Below are positions 44,216-57,100 of a DNA stretch of 64,000 bases, one piece after another. The stretch spans positions 7,677,910 to 7,741,909 of the forward strand of contig OX155973.1 in NCBI GenBank assembly GCA_944548615.1, in the 5' to 3' direction. Source of the DNA: Micropterix aruncella. Taxonomy: Eukaryota > Arthropoda > Insecta > Lepidoptera > Micropterigidae. The notes beneath the pieces are model-generated. The model ran no database searches. It was not told the DNA's origin and saw only the letters and a list, made by a program, of their open reading frames with translations. Position 1 is the first letter of the stretch, and each line of letters starts with the position of its first letter. Made by a program: the position numbers and the translations under genes.

Positions 44216-44779
44216 CGTTTGCATTAAAATTTGTTGTTATCATTATTATGCATTGCTACATGTAGTTCATTAAGTTCCCAAGAACTTCAGCTGGACACGC
44301 GGGATCGCATAGACATTTTGCGGGAGAGTATTAGAAAATTTATTCCTATAGGTATTTATAAGACGCTTTATTGTTAATTTAATTGCTGAATTATATTTCT
44401 CCACCTTTGAATGACAATGCTATATATTTTTGGAGTGGTACCATTTTATTATTACGGAAAATTCTACAAATACACTACCTATCAATTGGCGCGCAGAGGG
44501 AAGGGGGATTTCCCCTCCCAAGGGGAGGAGGGGGTGTTGGCGGGCGGGACTTGTCTACTTCCCGGAAAGGGGTGACACAACGGATTTTTTGGCATGTCTT
44601 AGTCGCCGACAACTCATTCGAGGTAGCCTGGCCTAGGTGCCTGGCCAGCACTGTAAACTTGATAAGCAAACACGCCATCTAAAACAAGAAGATTTTTCTC
44701 TTTGAAAATCTGATGTAGAGTTCCCTAATAAGTATGTAGATATAGAAGAGAAAGAGATGCATCACCACAAAGCAAAAGC

Positions 44780-44995
44780 CGATGCTTACAGACACGACTT
44801 AAAGGTATCTGTGTAATGAAAGTCTATTGACCCGTGCGTGCGCATTATCGGACGTCAATCGCGGACGTGACCTTGAGGCTTTGGACGTCCAATAGAGATC
44901 CGCAAGCCGCGTCCCAAATGACTGTGCATACTATCAGTCGCGTTCCTAAGCCGCGACTAATGGACGCGTTCGATAATATGTTCGCCCCTTACAAT
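44780..44995 (+). repeat. Further palindrome-rich GC repeat unit
   Basis: A nearly complete unit with gcgcattatcggacgtcaat, GACCTTGAGGCTTTGGACGTCC, aagccgcgtcccaaatgact and tggacgcgttcgataatatg, separated from the main array by about 560 bases and ending about 165 bases before the EHMT start codon. Confidence 0.85.
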
Positions 44996-45159
44996 AGTTG
45001 TAGGGCGTAGGCCAAGCGATGTGGTTGCGTTCAGCAATGCTATAAACAAATCTATCCATGAGCAAGTCGCCGAACGCGCGCACTACTGTCAAAAACAGAA
45101 AATTCCGTGAATTGTTTACATATCTTTTTTAACATTTGATTACGTACGATCGGCTCGCA

Positions 45160-48100
45160 ATGGAGGAGGAAATAAAGCCGCAGGCTGATAATCTACTCAG
45201 TAAGGTTATAAGCGGGATGAAAACGGTGTTCGACAACGTTTCCTTATTGAGCAGCGACAGAAAACACAAACCTTACAAAAGGCCTCGGCCCAGGTATTTC
45301 GCTGCGGTGAGCTCTGTTTCTGCAACTCCAGAAGGCGCAGCAGAGATTCCGCCAACTGTTGTCGTTGAGGATACCAATAATGATAAAATGGCAGAAAAAA
45401 TAGTACAGGAGAATGTTGAAACCCCTCAAAAAGAAGAAATTCAAGTGAAAGGCGATGAAGTCATTGCAGCTGAGGTCGCACCCAAATTTGATAAGACGAC
45501 CAAGAGCCCGAAGAAAAAGAAAGAGAAGAAGTCGAAGAATAAGGAGCGCGGTGAAGCCGTAAAAGGTAGCTTTTGGTTCGTTTTCTTTTTGGGGAACATT
45601 TCCTTGTATTTGTATAGTAATTTGGGTATTTATTAGATAATGCTATAAGTTCTACATTGGGTATTTATTAAGTATTGCTACCAGTTTTAAAATTTTATCA
45701 CCCGACTATATTCACCAGGCTTATTCCGAAACTGCAATTATCTTTTGTCGGACTTAATAAATAAGAGAGCTATAGGCATTTAAAGAAGTGTCAAACATCT
45801 ACATTTCGGTAGGGTAAGTTAGTTTTTTTGAAACCGTCATAAAAACTAATTTAAAAAATAAAAAAAAAGCGACGCAATTTTCTTTCAGATTTAGCATTAA
45901 AATAATCGAATTTAGTATTCATTGTCTTTTTTTTTCAAAAATAGGTGACGTAGCAATATTCCCTACATTGTTGGTTTTTTAACGTCACCCGACTATATTC
46001 ACCACGCTGATTCTGAAACTGCAATAATCTTATGTCAGACTCAATAAATAAGAGAGGCAGACATAGGCATTTGAAGAAGTTGCCAACACCTACACAGGTT
46101 CAAAGGACACTTGAACTCACGCTCATACATTTTCCTCTTTTTCCTTCCCCTTCCCCCTTTCAAGTGTCATAGGTTATTGTTTTTCTTCATTTGTTTCTTT
46201 TCTGCTAGATTTAAATGTTAGGTTCAATTCGATACGAATTGCTTTTAACAAATTAATTTATGAATAGTTTCATCTTATTTTTACTGCAAAACATATTGTC
46301 CCATTAGGTTAGCTGTAAGATATTGCTTCAACAGCAATAAGCTCGCCAATATGTTTGATCAAATAAAGAATTTTATTATTATAATTATTATTTATATAAT
46401 CTAGAACTATACCACTTGTTAGATTCATATAGTAAAAACTTTTTACTGACAAGTGGATACATCATGTTATATTTTGTATGGAGATTGCATAACCGCAATG
46501 TCAACATTTAGCACTTTATAGAAAAAGCTTAGCAAAAATGTTATATTAAAATAAAAGTTCCAAAGTTATCATTAAAATCTACTTGCTAAAAAAAAGAAAA
46601 CGAAAATAATTACGATAATATAAAATCAAATGTAAGCCAAAATAATTTAAAAATACTACATAAAATTGTCAAAAATAAATCGTTTTTAAAAAAAAATATT
46701 ACTTAAAATTAACGAAGTCTGTTTTGTAACTGCCACTTACTTATGACGAGCTCATATTATTTTTACACGACTGTCTAACAAAAAAGGAGTGTAATGTGTA
46801 TAGGATTCATCTATGTATGTTTTCCGTTTCTCTATTCCACCATAACTTCCAAACGCTTAAACCGATTTAGAAGTGTGTAGTATTGTTAGAATCGTGTTGT
46901 CCTTCCGAGTGTCATAGGGTACGTGCCACGACCCCTTGCTCTCATATAAGGAGAAAGCAGCATCTTTAATATAAATAGCCGTGTTGCACGGTCGGTATTG
47001 ACATTCATCATTTAAATAGATCCGGTAGGCCTAGTAACGAAGACAAATATTTTGAATATTAATTTAGCAAAATAAATTATGCAGTGTCTAATTATTATAA
47101 CAAAATACTACCGATTTTTATATAACCGTTTTTGGTTCTTACGAATGTATTCCAATCCAAAATTTTGGAAAATTATAAAACTACGCAATTGTACTCGGAA
47201 AAAATCCGGTATGTGTTAATGAGGAAACCCTGATTTTTTATTCCACCATAACTTCTTAACGCTTGAACCGATTTAGAAGTGTGATATTGTTAGAATCGTT
47301 ATGTCATCCCGAGTGTCATAGGATATCTAAACTGTCCAAATGTCAAAAAATACTTGTCTAAATGTCCAAATGTCGATAAATTAACGTAAATATATTGTGT
47401 TTAGTGTAAAATGAAAGTCCGATGAGTGCATTCCGGAAATATACGTCTATCTATGTGGATAAATACATAAACCACAAATATTAAAAAACCGTAATAAAAA
47501 AATTATTATAAATACAATATTTTTTTATTCTTTTTAAAAATATATCCTTGTTGAATAAACTTACCACCTGATTTATTTTTAAACTTTCCGGTAGCCTTTT
47601 GAAATAAAATGGCCTGGACTATTTTGTATCTTGCCTTTATTTCTGGTATTTTTAATACAAAATTGAATTTATTTCTGGTATTTTAAATGAGTCTATCCGA
47701 AAACTTTTTATATTTAGTGTCTTTATTCTTATAAAACTCAGTCAATAACTTAAGAGATAGTGATGTCAAGGTGAGAATCCTTAGCCTTTTTTGAAATACG
47801 ACTTATCGGCAGGAACATTTATACTTCAAAAGATTTGGAATTATACGTTTTATTTTGAGTATGCGATGCTAAGGCTGACTTAGCTGTATCCAGTGACGCT
47901 GGAATCGTGGAGCTGAATTACTGAATCCATGTGAACCTCATTTTTGTCCAGATTTAAAGGTCCCCATTTATGGGCACTTCATTTGGCAGCGCTCCACATG
48001 GTTGGACGACTTCCAAATTCTTGTCACACTCGCGATCACTGCTCGGCGCGAAGCCACTCCATGTTTTTGTCAGATGTGCAACAACTATTGTACATACACA

Positions 48101-51100
48101 AGAGAATTTTGTTAATCGGGTGTTATTTTGTTAATCGGTAATCTATATGGATAGTTAAGGGAAATGTTTACTAATGTGAGCTGCTGCTTGTATTACCTAT
48201 AATTTAAAACAAAAAACCAAAGTGTAAATGGACAAAAGGGTGGCTATTGCAGTGTCAGGAACAATTGCAGTAATTCTTCTAAGGCGCCATTACGTTTGTT
48301 TTTGTCATGATGAGTACTTTTCCAGAGACATGGTGATTCTCTCTACATTTCAATCACCTCAAAAACAAACTTTTCCCAACATTATAAATAAGGCAAAGTG
48401 ATGCCAACCATCGCCACAGCGTCCGGCCGCAGCTCTCTCGAGCAGAGCGGCGTCACAGACAAGACAGTAGCTTCTCTTTTTTTTATATTTTTTATTTGTT
48501 GTGTGGGGTTTTTCTAAGGTCTTTATGAGCATTTTTATAACACTGCGACCATTGCTGATCTATTGCTGATCTACTGCGCTAAACAGGCTTTTAACGCCAG
48601 ATTGTTTTACCTCCTCAGGTTGTAGATAGTGACCACCCAAGTGGGTGTATTTTTTACGCATCAGCGGGCCACACACGCACTTGAGGTGCAGGGGAATGTC
48701 CTCTGCCCCTTAGCAGAACCTGCACATTTGCGTGTCCCAGAGCTTGAGTTTGTAAATGTGTTTGTTCAGGCCACAATGCCCCGTGAGCGCCCTCACCAGC
48801 GATAATGCCTTTCGGGCAGTCTTACGGTCGTAAGCCTTGATTAGCGCTTTGGAATAATTCAACCCTGGCGTGTTGTTCCAGTGATTGACGGATTTTTATA
48901 AACATATTTTTTTTGACCATTAGGTTTGCAAGGCTTTTTGGTACGCCACAGCAAGGTTCAGGGCCCTGCAACGTTCCCTTTGCTCCCGTCTTAGCAAGTT
49001 CGTCGGCTTTTTCATTTCCCTCGATTCCTGCATGGCCGGGAACCCATCTTAGAATTACCCTGTTCTTTTCGGCCAGGGAATTCATTAGTGATACACAGTT
49101 TTGCACCAGCTTTGAATTAATGGTATTTAAGGCTAGTGCCATAAGAGCTGCCTTGCTATCCGAGTGGATATAGATAGGGTGGTTGGCGTAGTTCTTACGG
49201 AGGTTTATATCCGCACTTTTAATAATGACGTATACCTCCGCTTGGAATATGGAGGCGTATTTCCCCAAGTTTACACTTCTTTCAAAGTTTGGTCGCTCTT
49301 CATATATACCGCAGCCTCCATCAAGTCCCGATTTGGACCCATAAGTATACCATTTAAGGCTACCGGCCTTCCAGTGCAGTTGGTTTTTTAGCCAGTCGTC
49401 TCTGGGCGGCATTTCCACTGTAAAGAGTTAGCTTCTCTTAGAACAAAATTGAAATCGAATGGAATATGTCACGAGTCGTAAGGGCTCGGATATGGTTGCC
49501 AGATGTCCGCTAGTCGGCCCACGCGGATATGCAAACGTTTGAAAAGGTCGCCAGCTTTTACCTGAGCGTAAAGCTAACCAAAGGCGTTCGTCGAGACGTA
49601 CCTTTCTGCCCACATTCCTCGCATTCTCTACTGCAATGCCATGTAGCTCGAGAGTAAACCTACTGCTTAATATACTGTGGCGACGTGGAATGGCGCCAAG
49701 CGACACGCGAGTTTTACATTCACAATGAGTTTTACATTCACTGCGGCCATTGGAGCCGCGAAGCATTGGATTTTGGAATGTTTGGAAATCCAATATTTGG
49801 AGCGATGCCACGTAATACACGTGGATTTTTACATTCACGACAAGGTAATGCACTAATTTGGATTAATGGAGTGGAGCGCTGCCATCTTTAACTGCTTGGG
49901 CGCCAAAAAGGCCGATCAGTCTTTATTACTATTATTATTTATTGATAAACTAGCAGCTTAACGCTGATGTGTTCATATCTATGAAATTCACTGGTGTTGC
50001 TGTTTCCTTTTTTTTTCTTTTATATATCATTTTAAAATATATATCAAATATATATATTTTTGAATGCGTTTATGGTTGGTGCTTCAATAACTTCCTCGGG
50101 CAGTTTATTCCAGCTGTTCACGATTCTGTTTGTCAAGAAGTGCTTCCTTGCTTCAGTTCTGGGCAGTCGTAGTGTTGCCTCAGTATTTTGTATGTCTCTA
50201 TGAGATCTCCTCTGTGTCTCCGTTACTCCAGAGTTGTCAGTTTGAGAATTTTAAATTTTTAGCAGTAGTTGACTGATCCGTACGTAGCCGTTTCGGCTGG
50301 CCTCCATGTATATTATATAAATATATAATTTACACGACTAACAAGATTAATTATTAGGTAACAAGAGAGAATTCATAAAACAACAATATTGCTAGTATTT
50401 ATATACAAAATCGACCAAAAAATGTGTGGTGCCATTTTTGCGCGAAAGCTGGCTTGCGAAAGGTTAAAATATTTCTCTTATTTTGCAGTGAAAAATGCTG
50501 ATATATCCGACATGGAGCAATCCAGCCAACCGACGATGAACAAACAAAACGAGGAATCGAAGGAGGAGCCGTCGTCAAAGCCGCGAATCGTCCTGAAAAT
50601 CCGGTCCGAGAAGCACGGTCCGAAAGACACTGACGTGAAGCTCGTCTGCGAATCTGACAAGCCTCCGAAGTCGAAAAGCTTCAAAAGACAGAAATCAAAG
50701 CAGCTGCTGACTCGTCGTTTCGCCAGTCGGAACGCCGAGAAGAAATCCGAAGAGACGTCCGGGAGTTCCATGAAGCGATCGACGCGGCGCTTATCGAAAG
50801 AGTACTCGGAGAACATCCTCGCGAACGCAATCGCGCGGAAGCAGAAGTCGTTCAACGAGATGGCGCCGGCGAAGCGCCGGATCAAACCGACCGCGAAGAT
50901 CCTCGCGAACGCCGAGATGCGCCTCGGGCTCGAATCGCAGAATATCGCCCGTTTGCAGAGTGCGCCGGTACGTACGAGGCGCTCCATGCGTGCTCTCACC
51001 ACTGAGACACTCGAAAAAGAGACAATTGAGAAAAAAAATATGAACGCAAGAAAAAAAATGGGGAAAGTTGCAAAGGATAATGCATCGAGCGATGGAATTA

Positions 51101-54100
51101 AGGATGACATAAAAGAAAACGAAGCCGAATTATCGAAGATTGAAAGCAGCAGTGAAGAAATGGAAGCGCAACGTCTGAATCGGTAATTAAATTTATATAA
51201 AAATGAAGGGCCAAAGTAATTTTTTTCAAGCAATTGGATTCATAATGAGTAACATATAGACGTTACTCCCTACGATTCCAATTGTTGCCACTTCGAAGGT
51301 TATTGTAACTGATGATCTCTAATGATTTGTTACCAGGTTAAAGAGGAAGCACCTGAGTATGTTGGGGTTGCGTGCCATCGTGAAACCAGAAAACGGTCAA
51401 AGTATGTCTGATGATTTGGTCGATGATTCAACTATGGATTCCACTGAGTTAGAGGCCCTCACCGAGCATCTGAGTCTGCATCCCAGCTTCGATCGAGAAA
51501 AGCAAGTTCCGCAGAAGCTTATAGTGAGCTTTGGTACGTATACAGATCCTAGATTTGTGAATACTTGAATTAAAAAGAATACTTGGATTAAGCTATTAGA
51601 TGCCGTAAGGTTGCTGCTTTTTCAGACACCACAATCTAAGAATTTCTGCTATAGCATAATGATGTCCTGATGATGATAATGATGATGGTGTGTCTTCCTA
51701 GCTGCTTTCGATTACAGCATCCACAGCGTTTCATGGTTCAGGGGTGTATAGGAGTGTATTGCTGCACTGACGTAACCCATTCTAGACAGCACATATTTTT
51801 GGAGACCATCTCCAGAATCCATTTTTTTTTGCTTTATATCGACCATTTTTCATTAAAAAAAAACATGTTTGGTATAGAAATCAGTCACCTTGTAACTCCC
51901 TTTCTACAAATAAGATGATTGCACGCCGTTTGTGCTGGTAGCTCCTCTGAATGTGTTTATTACGAGGAACGGTTTGAACGGCTTCACTGTTGAAGTTGGG
52001 GCTCTTGGCCATAGGCCGACTATAGTAGCCAAATCTCTGTTTCACCTCTTTAAAGGTCTGTCTCTCCAGGAAAATAATCCACTCCTTTCTATAAAAATAT
52101 CTAAAACTGCAATTTCCGCATCTTGAATTCTACAGCTTTGAAGGGGGAGTGAATGGGTGGTAAGGTGCATGCTCACATGTGGCAAGACAGCTGTTCTAAA
52201 CCTACCACAGCCGGTAGTTAGTCCGGAATCCACCGCTCGCCCTCCAGAAGTGTAATAATAGTATTATGATGGGCCTGACTTCTGTCGGTAAATTTCATGG
52301 CAGCTCCGTTTGTATTTTATTTCTATTTATTGTAATTGGAACAATATTTGAAAAAAATATTATTTACTGTACTATCGATATAAAAGTTGTTTGCGAGGAA
52401 TCATACAGTTGTATTACTTAATTATGCTGGTTTATATATTGCAGATGAAAGTGTGATAGTTACTGAGAAAGTTACTACTACTCCACCCAAACGCCCTTCG
52501 AGCGAGGTAGCTCCAGAAGAGACGACAGCTTTGCGACAACTAAGGTCTTCAGGAAGGCGAAAACAATCCCTCATTGATTCAGTCAGTGCAATAAACAGAA
52601 GTTCTCAAATGTAAGTATGTCATCTGTCAAAATGTTCCCGGAATTGGTTAAAATATTTTTATTTATACAAGTTACAGCAAATTAAACTGCATTACTGCTG
52701 CATTCGTATACTTGCCTCGTCGCTCGTACAATTATTGAAAACTTTCCTAAAAGCCGACTCACAAAAGCTCTGTCAGCCGTCTCATATTTTCCATTGCGTC
52801 TTCAGGAATTGTTATGCCTCATTAACATGCTCGTGTGAGCTAACGCGAGTCTATGCGAGTTAACACCAACACGAACACGTAAACGGTACGTTCGTGTAGT
52901 CTCGCCTCTCGTGGTCGCTCGCGAGTGGCGCTCGCCTTGGTGGCGGTTTTTTGAACGCTAGTCAAAGGGACTCGTGGCGAACGCGAGCATGCTGTTTAGA
53001 TGCCTCTCGCGTCGTTTCAGTTGCCTACTAGCGATTGAAGGAGTAAGCAGTATAGTTAGTTTAGCATTATGGAGGTCAATTACGAAATGATATTAGTTTT
53101 AGAAATTTATAGGTCGGAAGAAGTACTTTAGGATCCGAAACATATTAATCACAAAGACAAACTTGTTGAGATTTTATCTTGAATTCAGCATATTAGTCAC
53201 AAAGACAAGGTCGCGGAGTTGGGGGTATAGTTGGGGGGGGGGGAGGGATGAATTTTGAAGGGGAAGTGGGGGGGTAGTTAGGGTAGTGGTGATAAGGGGC
53301 GGGGGGTGGAGTAGTTTTTCATGGGGAGGGGTTGTCAGATTGCTAGGAAAGTCTTCGGATGACAGCCGATTTTTTACTTTGTTTACGTATTCGAATAGCA
53401 TTTCACAGATTCACAAATCAATAACAAACAAATTTAATGCAATTTGGACAAAACAATGTCTATTGGGTCAGCTAGTTAATGATATTAATAAAATATTAAA
53501 ATGGCAAAGGGAGATGAAGTTGTTTTGGAGATGTTTTTCAATTGCCAAGGGGTGATTCATTACAAAATCTGTAAATATTCAAAATCTGTTAATATATGTA
53601 AAATAATTTGTAAATATTGTCTAGCTCAGGTACGTCGTAATAATTTGGGAGAATTTAAGTTCGGCAATACACGTCCGATTTTTCTCTACGATAGTCGGAT
53701 CTCATAGTCAGACTATCGAAAGGCACTCTTGCCATACATTTGTTTGAACAGTTAATACATGTCTGATTCGATAGTAGGATCGGACGTATATTGAATGTTC
53801 AAACAAGTATATGGCAAGAGAGCCTTCCGACAGTCTGATCAGACTATCGGAACCGACTATCGTAGAGAAAAATCGGACATGTATTGCCAGCCTAAATGTC
53901 TCAATCAGGCCCCCTATTTGTCTTCTTTGTTTGAGAGTAGTCAGTCAATATAATTCCAAGCAATCTTCATAATCCCTATTCTTCAGATCAACTGGCAATT
54001 CAGGGGCCTTTCAAAAAAAAAATTTTTTTCTCTTTAATTTTTTTTGGCATTCTTGAATTCTTTCCGAAGAAGAAATCAGGTCTTACCAAAGTCACAACAT

Positions 54101-57100
54101 TTTCCAGGGATTGTCATCTGTGTGGTCACCACCTCGTCGATCGGGCGGCCGGTTGATTCGTTTCCCAAATTGTAAAAGGGTGCACTGCCGTCAATCTCAG
54201 TCTTAGTTCGCTGGAGACTCCGATAATGGTGCCCAAGCTGCACTTCAACAGTTCATCAAGGAGACTGACAGAGACTGTTTCGTCTGAGCTGCTGTATCTG
54301 ATCGGCTATACTACTACTAATTTAACACTAGCTGTGTTGCCCAGGGTCGGACTGGGCCTAAGGGGCCCGGGTGGGATTATGACTTTAGGGGCCCGCCGCG
54401 CGCCTAGGATCAAGTGATACCATCAGGTCATAATGCATCTTCTATATCACCGCCTACTACAACAACTACCAATAAGTCACCGATCATCTCTACAATAGCT
54501 CCAGAAAAACCTCAAACATCAACACAAGCCATAATTACCAATTTCATAAATGACAGTGTGAAAAACGAACTAAATCCGAAAAAAATAGCTCTGCAATATT
54601 TTTTTTTATTGAGTACAAATTTAACAATGACAGCCATTGCTGTGTTAGCGATTAATTGTTTTATTTTATTTTATCTGCATCCAAACTTTTCTCTGGTCGT
54701 AACGGTCTCCGTTCCATCGGGTTCAGAAGAGGGAGGAAGAGAGAGTGCACTCGTGGTCACGCGCCCACCTGTGCACTATAATATATCCTGCGCAATTGAC
54801 TGCTTCCGATCAGTGGACTCTGAGAAGACTAAAGAAGTCACTAGAATCTACAATGCAGTCGCTGTGGCCGAACACGGCTAGAAGGATATATACCATCAGG
54901 TCAACCAATAAACCAAATAATAATAATCAAATAGGCACAAATTTTTGGAAGTTTTTAATTTCAAAGACATACATTTTTATGAAGAAAGTTTAGTTAGTTA
55001 TAACTATCCCATCAAAAATAAAAATATAAGAGGACAAGTTTCAGCTAGACTGCCAATAACTCGTTAAAATAAGACATACATTTTTATATATTTTTATGTA
55101 GAAAGTTCAATTAACTAATTGATAATGTGTTATCAAATCAATTTTTTTTAAAGAGGAGAAGTTTCAGCTAGACTGTCAATAACTCTTTCGTAAAAACTGC
55201 TATCCTCGTCATTCTTGATAAGATCCGATTCAGTGTTCAGAATAATCAATGAATCTAGCAGTTCTTGACCTAGTAGGGAACGAAGCCTCGTCTTCATGCG
55301 CTTCAGTACTAAAAATCGTCTCTCGCAAATCTCTTGCGTAAATGAGATTGTGAGTATTGTACAATAAGCTACGTATAAGTTGGAGTACGTACTTATGTGC
55401 ATATTATACTCAGACAAAAGTTTACAGGCACATGGTATGCAACTTCGGCAAGCATCGGAACCTCTTGCAGACAAGCAAATAGCGCCGCCTTCTTCCTCCT
55501 CTTCATCTTCTTTCTCAATCTGAGAATCTGAATCCTTTGTGTGATGCTCCCTAAGTGAAATGTGTTCGTCCCGAATAGTTTTAGAAAGTTCTTTAAAACT
55601 TTTCGCAAAAGATTCGAGTTCTTTCGAAAGTAATTCTCGATCAACATTGGCAATAGATGCGATTGACTTTAATGCATCATCAGGAATTCCGATTTTGTCA
55701 ATTTCGTGGAAGTTTTTCGAATCCAAACAAGCGGCATCCTTCATTAAATGCTCATTGCAGTTGAATTTTTCATCTGTTTTAACTAGAGTCGCGTTGATGA
55801 TGACCTTGTATACGGTAATAGAGAACAATTTCTTTTGGTCCGCAGATAGCAGTCCTATTTCATCTTGACATAACTCATCGTATTTTTTCGGTTTTCTAGA
55901 TGTTCTCCGTAATGGCAGCGTGGTCTGTATTTCAACATCAATGTTTTCGACTTGAATTAATTCTTAGACCTGGGATGCAAACAAACTTGCAGCAATGAAA
56001 ATGTCGTCAAAATGATCCTATTGTTTCTGCAAATTCTTCTCCAAAGGTTTGATAAATCCCCAAGCTTTAAGGTAGTCTAGTGTAGGAATTTGCAGGTATA
56101 GGCTTAAAGGGGTTGATAAATCAAATATTTTCTTGAAAGCGCAGGCTGTCAGAATTGTTTAAAATTTCAAAAAGGAATCCATCAATGCCTTTGCTTGAAA
56201 TTAAACCTTTGGCTCGAACTCCGTACTCAAAAATATTGCACTTAGAGTCTTTATCAACGCAACGTATCGAGTTTTCTCCATGATGGTTGTCAATGCTTTG
56301 TCTTTGGCCCACCATCTCGTTTTTCCGATATTCTGTAATCGTCTCAACTTGTCTCTACCAGCTGTTATTTCCGCGATTTTGTCGACCCACATGCGCTTGA
56401 ATGATTCGTGAATAAATACACTTGTAGACTCCAAGAGGCCGAATAAATTCTTTGCTTCAGTACAACTTGACGTTGCACCCCCCAGCACTAAATCCAAAAC
56501 ATGCGCGTAACAATGTGTGAAAACTAATTATGGTACCGCTTCTCTCAGTTTTGCTTGAAGACCAATATATCGTCCTGCCATATTTCCTGCACTAACAAAA
56601 GACACACTGATAAGATCTTGAACATTCAAGCCTCACTGTGCTAATTCTGAAATTACCATTGTTAGGTAAGCTTCGCCTGTTGATTTTTGAACAGGAACCA
56701 TGCTGACCGCTCGCTCTTGTGGAATTCCATTCTTAATATAGCGAACGCAAATTGCAGCCTGATCAACAATACCAATATCCTGACAAGAATCCACATTGAG
56801 GCTAAAAGTTTTTGCCTCCTTAATTTCTTTAACGATCTCTTGTTTGATTTCTCGTGCGCATATATTAATTAATTTATGTTTTTTGACAGAAAGGTTACCA
56901 GACTACCTCTACCCTTACCTTATCCTGACTCTTTTCTTTTTTACTTTCAGTAATGGCCTCGGATATATGGGTCGAACTAGGTCGTACTTCGATAACAGGA
57001 GAACTAAATTTAAAAAGTTTGGTTTTGGACATCGACAACATCCTTTAAGGAGTACAATGCCCTGTCTTTTTCTACGATAAGCTATGCCTTGTTTAGATAT

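Larger units (their letters stand above)
43163..45159. promoter_or_regulatory. Divergent intergenic region between the 230-residue gene and EHMT
   Basis: The two start codons face away from each other across 2.0 kb, so both promoters should be here. Most of it is made of GC-rich repeat units rich in GGACGCGTCC and AAGCCGCGGCTT palindromes. Bases 44220-44760 have no repeat unit and no recognised gene. Confidence 0.5.

Noticed and set aside
50478..51233. 251-residue minus-strand open frame opposite EHMT exon 2
   Set aside because: Shadow of the basic EHMT exon; the sense frame has matching splice phases.
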